Part shown: positions 32,436 to 40,376 of the stretch, piece by piece
Layout: every line of letters starts with the position of its first letter
Position numbering within the stretch: position 1 is the first letter of the stretch
Assembly (NCBI GenBank): GCA_002071085.1
Contig: MWEM01000021.1
Span: forward strand, 1-43,173
DNA length: 43,173 bases
Direction of reading: 5' to 3'
Origin: Thermotogota bacterium ADurb.Bin062
Lineage (GTDB): Bacteria > Thermotogota > Thermotogae > MWEM01
The notes under the pieces: generated by a model
What the model was told of the DNA's origin: nothing
What the model saw: the letters and a program-made list of their open reading frames with translations, nothing else
The model's database searches: none
Translations under genes and position numbers: made by a program

Positions 32436-34265
32436 GCGCCATAACGCAGGCAACGGGATGGAGCACACCGCCATCATCGTCACCGTCAGGAGCGCCCCGG
32501 CGGCGAAAAGCCCCCAACGGGTGTGGTGTAAGCCGGGATTGCCCGCCCAATCGTAGAGACGCAAGGAGACGGGATACTTTTCCGGTGACGAGATCAGCAA
32601 CAGCGGCGCGATGAAACTCGACCACCCTCGGATAAATATATACAGAAACAAGACTGCTACTGTGGGAAACGCCAGCGGGAACACGATCTTCCAAAAGAGC
32701 TGCCAACGCGAGGCCCCGTCGATTTGTCCCAACTCGGCATAGGTCGGATCCGTTTGCCGAAAGGCAGCATAGGCGGTCATAAACGCGATGGGAGCGCTCT
32801 GATTCAAAATCGCCAACACGATCGGTAGAAACCGATTCAAGCCGCCTAACGCGTCCAGCGTCAACACGAGAGGAACGAAGGTGTTCATTCCCGCCATCAC
32901 CAGAGTCAAGCCGATTAACCCCTTCGCGAAGGTGTGATACCTCGAGTTCTTTAATGCCGCGTATGCGGCCATCGAGAAAACGAGCACCCCCAACAACCCG
33001 CTTCCCAAACCCAGCCAAAGGCTGTTCTTCAGATTAACGAGAAATCCCGAGTCGAAGAGATAGACGTAGTTGTTCCAACTGAGACCCTTGAAGGCGTCCG
33101 CGATCCCTGGAAAGGGGGGGAGATACCGGTATCGGGAAAAAGAAAGCCAAACCAGGAAGCCTAAAGCGCCCCCGCTCATCGCTATCCATAGAACGGCCAA
33201 CGCGACATTGAAAAAAAAGAGGAGTCGGTCGAAGGCCCTTTGGAACGGAAAAAGCCGAAACAATAGATAAAAACAGAGGATGACGGTGGACGGAGAGAGC
33301 TGCCGAAGGATCAAAGAAGCCCCCAAGGCGATGATCGCGCAAGCGCGTAGATGACCTCGACGATGCCAGTCTCTGAAGAAAAACGCGGGTAAAAACAACA
33401 AGGATCCGAGGGAAAAACTCCACACGATCTCCAACCCGAGCCAAATCCCGAAGGTCTTTTCCGGACGCTTGAACATCCGGTTCAGGAACCAGAAGCCGGC
33501 CAAGAGGGTGACGGTGACCAAAGCGTTTTGCGACCATAAGAAGGTCCAAGAGTCCGTTGCAGCAAAGTCTAGCAGGTTGTTTTTCAAAAAGAATCCCAGC
33601 GTCGTCGTCGCACCCGCAATCCCATAAGGCGTGAAGCCCGCGTAGGATAAAGGGCGGCCTTCGGTGATCATCATCGGGACATTGACGTCGCGCATAAGGT
33701 CCAGAAAGGAAACGCAGAGATAGCCGACCAAGCTTTTTTGAGCGATCTGGAAGAAGAGGGAAAAAAAGCGGTCGACGGTTCCGGCGCCTTCGAGCCGCAT
33801 ACTTTCCTCATACGAAGGAGGGAGCTCTTCGAATAGCGCCAGTGCGATCAGGGCCACGACAGGAAGGTCCACCCAAAAACGCCCGACCAGGATGGAACAG
33901 AAGGCTTGGATTTCCGAAGCGATGGGGTTTTCGATCGTATTGAGCAGAAGCGCTCGAAATATGGGCAGGGAAACGAAAGAAGGAAGCGCCCATATCACGA
34001 ACAGAAGCAGAGCCACCGCTTTTCTCCAAAACCTCCGCAATCGGATGAGGAGGTAAGCGAGCGTTGTACCGCAGAAGAAGACCGATAGGGTGGCGATGAA
34101 CGCGTACAGAGCGGATACTTGAGCGGAAATTCGGAAAGCCCCGTCTTGGAACAAGGTCCAAAAGAGGTCGAATCGTATCTGCGCTTGGCCGGCGATCGCC
34201 GAAAATACGGCCGGAAAGAGGGTCATTCCGGCGATGAGCAGAAAAAATGGGAGAAAAAAGGTCAT
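32415..34265 (-). CDS. Fused two-domain sugar ABC importer permease (MalF-MalG-like fusion)
   Basis: A 616-residue membrane protein with about 12-14 helices and two permease domains in one chain. The first EAA-like loop is degenerate (YEESMRLEGAGTVDRFFSLFFQ, about 170-191). The second is typical (YAELGQIDGASRWQLFWKIVFPLAFP, about 530-555). Most CUT1 sugar importers use two separate permeases, so a fusion is unusual. The start ATG 34265 overlaps the upstream binding-protein stop by four bases; the longer frame to 34592 overlaps that gene and is rejected. No ATPase gene follows. Iron or thiamine transporters also use fused permeases, but the partner binding protein looks like a sugar-type one. 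Confidence 0.85.
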   Translation of the reverse strand: MTFFLPFFLLIAGMTLFPAVFSAIAGQAQIRFDLFWTLFQDGAFRISAQVSALYAFIATLSVFFCGTTLAYLLIRLRRFWRKAVALLLFVIWALPSFVSLPIFRALLLNTIENPIASEIQAFCSILVGRFWVDLPVVALIALALFEELPPSYEESMRLEGAGTVDRFFSLFFQIAQKSLVGYLCVSFLDLMRDVNVPMMITEGRPLSYAGFTPYGIAGATTTLGFFLKNNLLDFAATDSWTFLWSQNALVTVTLLAGFWFLNRMFKRPEKTFGIWLGLEIVWSFSLGSLLFLPAFFFRDWHRRGHLRACAIIALGASLILRQLSPSTVILCFYLLFRLFPFQRAFDRLLFFFNVALAVLWIAMSGGALGFLVWLSFSRYRYLPPFPGIADAFKGLSWNNYVYLFDSGFLVNLKNSLWLGLGSGLLGVLVFSMAAYAALKNSRYHTFAKGLIGLTLVMAGMNTFVPLVLTLDALGGLNRFLPIVLAILNQSAPIAFMTAYAAFRQTDPTYAELGQIDGASRWQLFWKIVFPLAFPTVAVLFLYIFIRGWSSFIAPLLLISSPEKYPVSLRLYDWAGNPGLHHTRWGLFAAGALLTVTMMAVCSIPLPALWRKRWSSG

Positions 34266-35386
34266 TGAAACTGATCGATGTAGGCTTGAGCGGTGGACAA
34301 GAGTTCTTGCAGTTCCCCTTCTCCGCGTAAATACAACTCCAAACACGCTTTCATCGCGGTCCAATACCCTTCCGAATACGCGCGTGTGGATGGTTGGACG
34401 AGGCCGTTTTCTAACGCTCTCTCCAATACGCCCCCGGCGTTTCCGGAGAAAGGAATCCCTTCGATCAAGCTTTGTTTCGCATACGTCGCGCACAGGCCTT
34501 CCATTCGTTCGAAGAGAAAGGAAAGAAAGGGATAGACGAGCGTCTCGTTTTTGAAGATCACCCAGGCCTTCGTGTCGATGACCGACCGCCATGGTTCGGG
34601 TAGTGGAGCGAGGGCATAAGGGACCCCCATCTCATCCAAATCGGGAATGAGATAGCTGCCCTGTGGCATCATCGCCACCTTTCCGGCGGAGAAATCTTTG
34701 ACCAATCCCGGCCGTTGCGGATAGTCTTTGAACCAACCGTTCGTCACCCAGGAGCGCATTCTCTTGAGCAAGCGGGTGTTTTCTTCTGTGATGACGCGGA
34801 TGGTACCGTCCGGTAGGAAAGACTGGCCAAAGCCTTCCTGCAACCCCTGAAAGATGTACGGGGAATTGAATCCCCAGCCGATCGGCATCACGCCTTCGGC
34901 GCGTAAATGGGCCAGGAGCGCTTCGAAATCGCCGATGTTCCAATCGGGTTCAGGAAGAGGAATCCGATACTTTTCGAAGACGGCCGTTTGTAAAAAGAGC
35001 ACTTGGGTATCGGCGTAAAAAGGAACCGCGCGTAACGCGCCGCCCGAAGTGTAGGTCTGTATCCCGATCTGTGCGAAACGATCCGCATACTGGGGCAGCC
35101 GCGGCAAATCGATAGGAAGGGCGATCGTCGCAGCCAGCGGAAAATCGTCGCTTTTAATCAAGCAAAGGTCGGGCAAGGTGTCCGGGGTTTTTAACGCCAC
35201 TAGAAGCTTTTGGTCGGGTGCCGGTATCGGGACGATCTCGACCGGTGTCTGAGTCGCCTCGGTGTAGGCTTTCGCGATCATCCGATACCAGTCTTCCCCT
35301 TCCCAGGAAACCCACACTGAAAAGGAAAGTCCCACGGAGACCGTGATTAGGATTAAGAAAGACAAGAGGAAAACGCGTTTTGACAT
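34262..35386 (-). CDS. Extracytoplasmic sugar-type substrate-binding protein
   Basis: A 374-residue ABC importer binding protein. A signal peptide (residues 1-22, VFLLSFLILITVSVGLSFS) has no lipobox cysteine. The mature part has features of SBP_bac_1/8 proteins: ALRAVPFYADTQVLFLQTAVFEKY in the first lobe, AGKVAMMPQGSYLIPDL in the second, and a C-terminal FLFERMEG...GIPFSGNAGG region. The ligand is unknown. AAAGGAGCC precedes the ATG. Together with the fused permease it forms a two-gene importer unit that lacks its own ATPase. Confidence 0.85.
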   Translation of the reverse strand: MSKRVFLLSFLILITVSVGLSFSVWVSWEGEDWYRMIAKAYTEATQTPVEIVPIPAPDQKLLVALKTPDTLPDLCLIKSDDFPLAATIALPIDLPRLPQYADRFAQIGIQTYTSGGALRAVPFYADTQVLFLQTAVFEKYRIPLPEPDWNIGDFEALLAHLRAEGVMPIGWGFNSPYIFQGLQEGFGQSFLPDGTIRVITEENTRLLKRMRSWVTNGWFKDYPQRPGLVKDFSAGKVAMMPQGSYLIPDLDEMGVPYALAPLPEPWRSVIDTKAWVIFKNETLVYPFLSFLFERMEGLCATYAKQSLIEGIPFSGNAGGVLERALENGLVQPSTRAYSEGYWTAMKACLELYLRGEGELQELLSTAQAYIDQFQ

Positions 35387-35424
35387 TTTCGGCTCCTTTC
35401 AAGCAAAAAAGCAAAGACTGTCGT

Positions 35425-35454
35425 CCTATAACGACTTAAAACGAAATGTGGCAA
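35425..35454 (-). promoter_or_regulatory. Promoter of the second sugar importer
   Basis: Minus strand TTGCCA (35454-35449) and TATAGG (35430-35425) are separated by 18 bases, about 40 bases before the ATG. This is a conventional promoter with no repeat element beside it. Confidence 0.5.
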
Positions 35455-35517
35455 GAGGGCGCGCTCGCGTCGGAGCCCGTGATAAAAATAGAAGTACGAA
35501 ATCTCGAGACAACGCGA

Positions 35518-35694
35518 CTACTCTTTGTGGAAGAGCAACCATCCGGCAACAAACCCCACGATTCCGATCACGTACACCGTGTTGACGATATCCTCAACGC
35601 TTTGTATATACGAAATCGTGTCCTGTATGAAGCAGCCGGAGCAAAACAGAACGACGGCGCCGATCGCGACTATCCATAAGCCCTTTTTTTTCAT
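35518..35694 (-). CDS. Small membrane protein or lipoprotein of 58 residues, unknown function
   Basis: A very short protein beginning MKKKGLWIVAIGAVVLF, then CSGCF, then a polar stretch, and a second hydrophobic segment (VYVIGIVGFVAGWLLF) with HKE at the end. The first segment may be a membrane anchor or a signal with a poor lipobox ending at C20. The second is a membrane helix. I prefer the ATG at 35694 because GAGGGGG sits seven bases before it; the first ATG at 35700 abuts that site. The promoter upstream (35711-35758) and coding-like composition support a real gene. No relative is recognised. Confidence 0.55.
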   Translation of the reverse strand: MKKKGLWIVAIGAVVLFCSGCFIQDTISYIQSVEDIVNTVYVIGIVGFVAGWLLFHKE

Positions 35695-35710
35695 CGTCAT
35701 CCCCCTCTTG

Positions 35711-35758
35711 ATTATAGCATAAGAAAATCATCGGGGATCCCCCCCGTGTGGGTGTCAA
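35711..35758 (-). promoter_or_regulatory. Promoter of the 58-residue gene at the end of repeat element F
   Basis: On the minus strand TGC-TATAAT (-10 at 35716-35711) is an extended -10. The element-terminal TTGACA (35758-35753) lies 36 bases upstream. Confidence 0.58.
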
Positions 35759-36843
35759 GTTATGAGGTGTAACCAAGAAACGAGGCCAGAATCAATCGCG
35801 CGGTTTTTCGCCCACGTAGTCATCGCGGCGTAAGCGCCCCTTCTTTTTGCGACGGCGCGATACGCTTTTATACGTGCTGATCGTAGGGCTTCATCAGGAT
35901 CGCGAGACTTCGTGGGCTTTCGAAGTCAGCCCGCTGGTTACCCCGCGATAACACACGAGCATCGCGGCGTAAGCGCCCCTTCTTTTCGCGACGGCGCGAT
36001 ACGCTTTTATACGTGCTGATCGTAGGGCTTCATCAGGATCGCGAGACTTCGTGGGCTTTCGAAGTCAGCCCGCTGGTTACCCCGCGATAACACATACGAG
36101 CATCGCGGCGTAAGCGCCCCTTCTTTTCGCGAGGGCGCGATACGATTTTTTCTGCGCCCATCGCGGTTAAAAGGCAAAGGGCGGATCGCGGGGTCGTAAA
36201 AACCACTTACCCCGCGATAACCCCACTGGCCCATCGCGCCGTAAGGGTTTAAGGGCTCTCGAGAGCTTTCAGAAAAGCAAAGAAACATGCCGGACTAAAG
36301 TCCGGCGTTCCCAGAAAACAGGGTTCGCAAGGAGGGAACTGAGGGCACGGAGATAACAATGAACCCATACCACACTAAAATGCGGCGTTCCCAGGGCGAA
36401 TCGCGGGACTTCGTGGGCTTTCGAAGTCAGCCCGCTGGTTACCCCGCGATAACACACGAGCATCGCGGCGTAAGCGCCCCTTCTTTTTGTGGGGCCGACT
36501 TCCAGCCGGCTCGTCTCTCTGGGAACGCCAACTTTAAAGTTGGCATGTCTTGGAAAAAGCTCACACAGAGAGCACGGAGAACACAGAGGAAAAACTGGCA
36601 AGGGACAGGGTTCTCCCGGAAAAAGAAAAGACATGCCGGACTAAAGTCCGGCGTTCCCAGGGCGAATCGCGGGACTTCGTGGGCTTTCGAAGTCAGCCCG
36701 CTGGTTACCCCGCGATAACCCCACTGGCCCATCGCGGCGTAAGGGCTTAAGGGCTCTCGAGAGCTTTCAGAAAAGCAAAGAAACACGCCGGACTAAAGTC
36801 CGGCGTTCCCATTTTTATGTACCCCGATATTATACCCTCACCT
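35745..36843 (-). repeat. Modular hairpin repeat element F (about 1.1 kb)
   Basis: The longest intergenic block, with no credible gene. Its ends are GGTGTCAAGTTATGAGG (35751-35767) and CCCCGATATTATACCC (36822-36837). Blocks of about 140 bp starting near 35821, 35960, 36104 and 36460 repeat ATCGCGGCGTAAGCG and ACTTCGTGGGCTTTCGAAGT hairpins. GCCGGACTAAAGTCCGGC hairpins lie at 36289-36306, 36635-36652 and about 36788-36805, and a GCCAACTTTAAAGTTGGC hairpin at 36527-36544. A second near-duplicate of the right-hand part (about 36289-36440 and 36635-36800) suggests internal duplication. Frames such as 36269-36634 are repeat by-products. Confidence 0.83.
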
Positions 36844-36862
36844 TGTCGAGCCGAACGGCCGC

Positions 36863-38191
36863 TTATATATTGTGCTTCCGGATGAAATCTTGCAGAACGT
36901 CTTCCAGGTCTGGCTTTCCGATCTCCTGAAGTTCATATTGAACTCGGAGCGCGGGTTTGTTGATTTTGATGACTCGGGTGAGGTCGATTGGCGTTCCGAT
37001 GATGACCAGATCGACCGGCGTGGCGTTGATGGATTCTTCGAGCTCTTTCATCTGCTTAGCGCCGTAACCCATCGCGGGTAGGATATTGTCGAGGTGATTG
37101 AACTTTTTATAGGTCGATAGGAGGGATCCTTTGGCGTATGGCCTGGGGTCGATGATCTCACCCGCTCCGAATTTTTGCGCCGCCACGAGGCCCGCACCGT
37201 ATTTCATACCCCCGTGGGTGAGGGTAGGGCCGTCTTCGACCACGAGCACCTTTTTCCCTTTGATCTGTTGATACTTTTCCACGAAAATTGGGGACGCGGC
37301 ATCGATGATGGTCGCGTTTGGATTCAAACTCTGAACCCGCAGACGAACTTGCTGGATGTCTTCGGGGTTGGCCGTTTCTTCTTTATTGATGATGATGACA
37401 TCACCCGCGAGGGTGTTGACTGCGCCGGGGTAATAGGAGTATTCGTGGCCCGCGCGGTGGGGGTCGACAACGGTAATCCAAAGGTCCGGTTTATAGAAGG
37501 GAAAGTCGTTGTTGCCGCCATCCCAAAGGATCACGTCGGGCTGTTCTTTCTCTGCCTCTCGAAGGATGGCTTCGTAGTCGACGCCGGCGTAGATGACCGA
37601 TTTTCTATCGATATGGGGCTCGTACTCTTCACGTTCTTCGATGGTGCAATCGTGCGTATCCAAATCGGAGTAGTTGGCGAAACGCTGCACTTTCTGCTTT
37701 ACGAGGTCACCGTAAGGCATCGGATGACGGATGGAGATCACTTTCTTCCCGTGGCTTCGCAGGATGTCGAGGACTCTGCGTGTGGTTTGGCTTTTACCGC
37801 AGCCGGTTCTGATCGCGACCACCGCGACCACGGGTACTTTGGATTTGAGCATGGTGCGCTTGGGGCCCATCAGGACGAAGTCGGCTCCGCACGAGTTGAC
37901 TAACGCGGACTTTTCCATCACATAAGAAAAGGGAAGGTCGCTGTAGGCTAGAACCACTTGGTCCACCGCGTGTTTCTTGATGAGTTCTTTGAGTTCCTCT
38001 TCCGCCTCTATCGGAATGCCGTTGGGATAGAGTTTTCCGGCTAGAGCCGCGGGGTAGACCTTTCCTTCGATGCCCGGGATTTGGGTGGCTGTGAAGGCGC
38101 AGACCTTATAGTCCGCGTTGTCTCTAAAAAACGTGTTGAAGTTGTGGAAATCGCGCCCGGCGGCGCCCATAATGATAACTTTCGTTGCCAT
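36863..38191 (-). CDS. Cyclic 2,3-diphosphoglycerate synthetase-like protein
   Basis: A 442-residue cytoplasmic protein. The N-terminal part (1-115) is a Rossmann-like domain (KVIIMGAAGRDFHNF). The middle carries a P-loop, AIRTGCGKSQTTRRV (about 126-140), followed by VILWDGGNNDFPF and the VDPHRAGHE segment. The C-terminal part has VVEDGPTLTHGGMKYGAG and GTPIDLTRVI. This architecture matches the cyclic 2,3-diphosphoglycerate synthetase family. In Methanothermus that enzyme makes the solute cDPG, which stabilises proteins at high temperature. Bacterial relatives are usually uncharacterised, so the reaction here is an inference. GGAGGTG lies before the ATG. It has its own promoter downstream of nusA. 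Confidence 0.82.
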   Translation of the reverse strand: MATKVIIMGAAGRDFHNFNTFFRDNADYKVCAFTATQIPGIEGKVYPAALAGKLYPNGIPIEAEEELKELIKKHAVDQVVLAYSDLPFSYVMEKSALVNSCGADFVLMGPKRTMLKSKVPVVAVVAIRTGCGKSQTTRRVLDILRSHGKKVISIRHPMPYGDLVKQKVQRFANYSDLDTHDCTIEEREEYEPHIDRKSVIYAGVDYEAILREAEKEQPDVILWDGGNNDFPFYKPDLWITVVDPHRAGHEYSYYPGAVNTLAGDVIIINKEETANPEDIQQVRLRVQSLNPNATIIDAASPIFVEKYQQIKGKKVLVVEDGPTLTHGGMKYGAGLVAAQKFGAGEIIDPRPYAKGSLLSTYKKFNHLDNILPAMGYGAKQMKELEESINATPVDLVIIGTPIDLTRVIKINKPALRVQYELQEIGKPDLEDVLQDFIRKHNI

Positions 38192-38237
38192 TCATACACC
38201 TCCAAAGATATGAAAACATCACGATTTTTCTCGGTCG

Positions 38238-38267
38238 AGTATAACAAAGGGAACGACGAAATCACAA
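38238..38267 (-). promoter_or_regulatory. Promoter of the cDPG synthetase-like gene
   Basis: Minus strand TTGTGA (38267-38262), an 18-base spacer, and TGT-TATACT with the -10 at 38243-38238. It lies 47 bases before the start codon. Confidence 0.55.
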
Positions 38268-38382
38268 ACGGTGGTCAGGAAGAACGCGGCGGCTAAGCCG
38301 GTCAGGTTGCTCAAATGGCGCGGCTATCTCGAGAATGCTGGGGCATACGTCTGCGCGCTCCGGTATGCGTCCGCCACCATCT

Positions 38383-39420
38383 TCATTCCAGAAGCGGTTT
38401 GATATCCACTTTCCAGCCCGTCAATTTTGCGGCCAATCGGGCATTTTGGCCGCCCTTTCCGATCGCTAGCGACAGCTGCGTCGGAGGCACCCACACCCGT
38501 GAGATGCGGTTGTCCGGGTCGACGATCTCCACCTCCAACACGTCTGCGGGCGCCAACGCGTTTTTGATGAGCTCTTTCGGGTCGTCGGACCAATAGAAGA
38601 CGTCGATCTTTTCTCCTTTCAATTCTCGTACGACCGAGGCGATACGACCGCCGCTTTCTCCAATACTGGCGCCGATCGGGTCTACCTGCGGGTGTTCGGA
38701 AACCAGCGCGATCTTGGTCCGCACGCCTGCTTCGCGAGCTATGGCCTTGATTTGAAGGATCCCGTTTTCCAGTTCCGGCACTTCCAAGGTCAGCAGTTGT
38801 TGGACGAATTGGGGGGACACCCGGTCTACCTTGATCGCGGCGGCTCTACTCCGGCGATCGATCGACTCGACCAGGACTTTCATGAGGTCGCCGTTTCTAT
38901 ACCGGTCATTCGGTAACAAACGATCGAAAGGGATGGTCGTATCCAGTTTCCCTACGCGTAATTCATACCCGTCGCGGGTCTCCCGGATGACCTCTGCGGT
39001 GACGATTTTCCCGTTCATATCTTTATATTGTGCGAACAGACTCTCTTTTTCCAGCTCCCGGATTTTTTGTATGAGCACCTGTTTTGCCGTTTGAGCCGCG
39101 ATACGGTTGAATTTCTTAACGTTCACCCTTTGCCGGAGTATGTCACCCGGAGCGATCAAGTGTTCGATCTTCCGAGCTTCATCCACCTGGATTTTGTTGA
39201 TGTCGGTCACTTCCGACTCCTCTTTCACCACCTCAAAAACCCGAAAGACCGTGATTTCCCCGTTGCGTGGGTCTATCTTCACCTCGACGTTTTCCTCCTC
39301 CCCGAAGGACTTTTTATAGGCGACCTTGAGCGACTTTTCCAGCGCGTCGATCACCTCTTCTTTCGAGATTCCACGGTCTTCCCGCAGTTGTTCCAGAGCG
39401 TTAATCAGTTGGATGTTCAT
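38383..39420 (-). CDS. nusA: Transcription elongation/termination factor NusA
   Basis: A 345-residue RNA polymerase-binding factor involved in pausing, termination and antitermination. It has the RNAP-binding N-terminal domain (1-125), an S1 domain (about 130-200, VTAEVIRETRDGYELRVG), and two KH domains with IGASIGESGGRI and LAIGKGGQNARLAAKLTGW. It ends right after KH2, lacking the acidic repeats of gamma-proteobacterial NusA, which is usual for many bacteria. GGAGGT precedes the start and it follows rimP by four bases. A terminator-like hairpin in the operon leader suggests autoregulation. Confidence 0.96.
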   Translation of the reverse strand: MNIQLINALEQLREDRGISKEEVIDALEKSLKVAYKKSFGEEENVEVKIDPRNGEITVFRVFEVVKEESEVTDINKIQVDEARKIEHLIAPGDILRQRVNVKKFNRIAAQTAKQVLIQKIRELEKESLFAQYKDMNGKIVTAEVIRETRDGYELRVGKLDTTIPFDRLLPNDRYRNGDLMKVLVESIDRRSRAAAIKVDRVSPQFVQQLLTLEVPELENGILQIKAIAREAGVRTKIALVSEHPQVDPIGASIGESGGRIASVVRELKGEKIDVFYWSDDPKELIKNALAPADVLEVEIVDPDNRISRVWVPPTQLSLAIGKGGQNARLAAKLTGWKVDIKPLLE

Positions 39421-39424
39421 CCCA

Positions 39425-39889
39425 TCATACCTCCAGGTAAAGGTTCCCCTTTTTTATCTGGTCGAATCCGATGGTGAAGCTGCGGGTGGAGTCCCTCTCT
39501 ACGATCTCTATCCGCCGCTCCTCGAGAGATACCTTGGAAAGGCGGCCGATGAACACGCTTCGCTTTTCGAGGGGTTCTTTCAAAACGATTTTTACCGTTT
39601 CTCCCGAGAAGCGCCGGTAATCCTCCGGGGTTCTGAGCTCTCGTTCGGCTCCCGGAGAAGAGACTTCCAAGGTGTAGGGGGAATCGAACCAGTTTTCGCG
39701 ATCAAAATACTCGCCTAAACGTTTGGATACCCTTTCGCAATCGGACAGATCGATCCTTCGCTCCACGAGGTCGATCGCGATGTAGAGCCGCGCTCCCTTC
39801 TTTCCGGGAGTATATCGATAGGCGTATAGCTCAAAACCTTCCTCCTGAACGAGCTTTCGGATGATCTCTTCTCTCTCTTTCTTCTCCAT
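39425..39889 (-). CDS. rimP: Ribosome maturation factor RimP
   Basis: A 154-residue protein required for 30S subunit assembly. The N-terminal alpha-beta domain contains YIAIDLVERRIDLSDCERVSKRLGEYFD, followed by the hallmark YTLEVSSPGAERELRTPEDYRRFSG. A C-terminal SH3-like domain covers about 90-154. The ATG at 39889 is chosen because upstream codons would translate the leader hairpin; the longer frame to 39967 is rejected. It is cotranscribed with nusA, the conserved bacterial order. Confidence 0.95.
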   Translation of the reverse strand: MEKKEREEIIRKLVQEEGFELYAYRYTPGKKGARLYIAIDLVERRIDLSDCERVSKRLGEYFDRENWFDSPYTLEVSSPGAERELRTPEDYRRFSGETVKIVLKEPLEKRSVFIGRLSKVSLEERRIEIVERDSTRSFTIGFDQIKKGNLYLEV

Positions 39890-39904
39890 CCTCTTTTCAC
39901 CAGT

Positions 39905-39934
39905 AAAAAGTTTCGAGGGCGCAGCCCTCGAAAC
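39905..39934 (-). terminator. Attenuator hairpin in the rimP-nusA leader
   Basis: On the minus strand GTTTCGAGGGC (39934-39924) and GCCCTCGAAAC (39920-39910) form a perfect 11-bp stem with a TGC loop, followed by five T (39909-39905). It lies between the promoter (39958-39986) and the rimP start at 39889, so it can only act as a leader terminator. Confidence 0.85.
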
Positions 39935-39957
39935 AAACTTCGTATATTGTTTCCCTA

Positions 39958-40002
39958 ATTGTACCAAATAAATACGTCGACGTCAAGTATAGAGTGGGTC
40001 AA
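39958..40002 (-). promoter_or_regulatory. Promoter of rimP-nusA at the end of repeat element G
   Basis: Minus strand TTGACG (39986-39981), a 17-base spacer and TGG-TACAAT (-10 at 39963-39958) form an excellent promoter. The element-terminal TTGACC (40002-39997) lies 33 bases upstream of the -10. Confidence 0.75.
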
Positions 40003-40287
40003 GTTATGAGGTGAGACCAAGAAACAAGGCCAGAACCAATCGCACGGTTTTTCGTCCACGTAGTCATCGCGGCGAAAGCGCCCTTTTTTATGCGACTGCG
40101 CGATACGTTTTTATGCGTGTTGATTGCGGCGTAAAAAACATAAAAGGCGGATCGCGGGGTCGTAAAAACCACTTACCCCGGAATGATCCTCGTAGTCATC
40201 GCGGCATAAAAAGGACAAAAGGCGGATCTCCTCCTCTTGTCTTTTTTTTGGTGCGCCTCAATATTATACCCGCACCAAGTATAGAGT
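39984..40287 (-). mobile_element. Repeat element G (280 bp) flanked by 12-bp direct repeats
   Basis: CAAGTATAGAGT occurs at 39984-39995 and again at 40276-40287, enclosing 280 bp whose ends are GGGTCAAGTTATGAGG and CCTCAATATTATACCC. This looks like a non-autonomous mobile element with a target-site duplication. It encodes no protein. Inside are an ATCGCGGGGT-type hairpin (about 40151-40185) and shortened versions of the modules seen in the larger elements. Confidence 0.68.
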
Positions 40288-40376
40288 ACGGGCATAGGAT
40301 CTAAACTCTAAACGCAGCTAAGGAATCCGTTGAATCCGCCCAGATGTTCAGATGCAGAAACCAGGCGGAAATAGAA

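Noticed and set aside
36007..36786. Several 90-120-residue frames in element F
   Set aside because: They run through the hairpin modules on both strands with repeated peptide words and no ribosome site or conserved domain.
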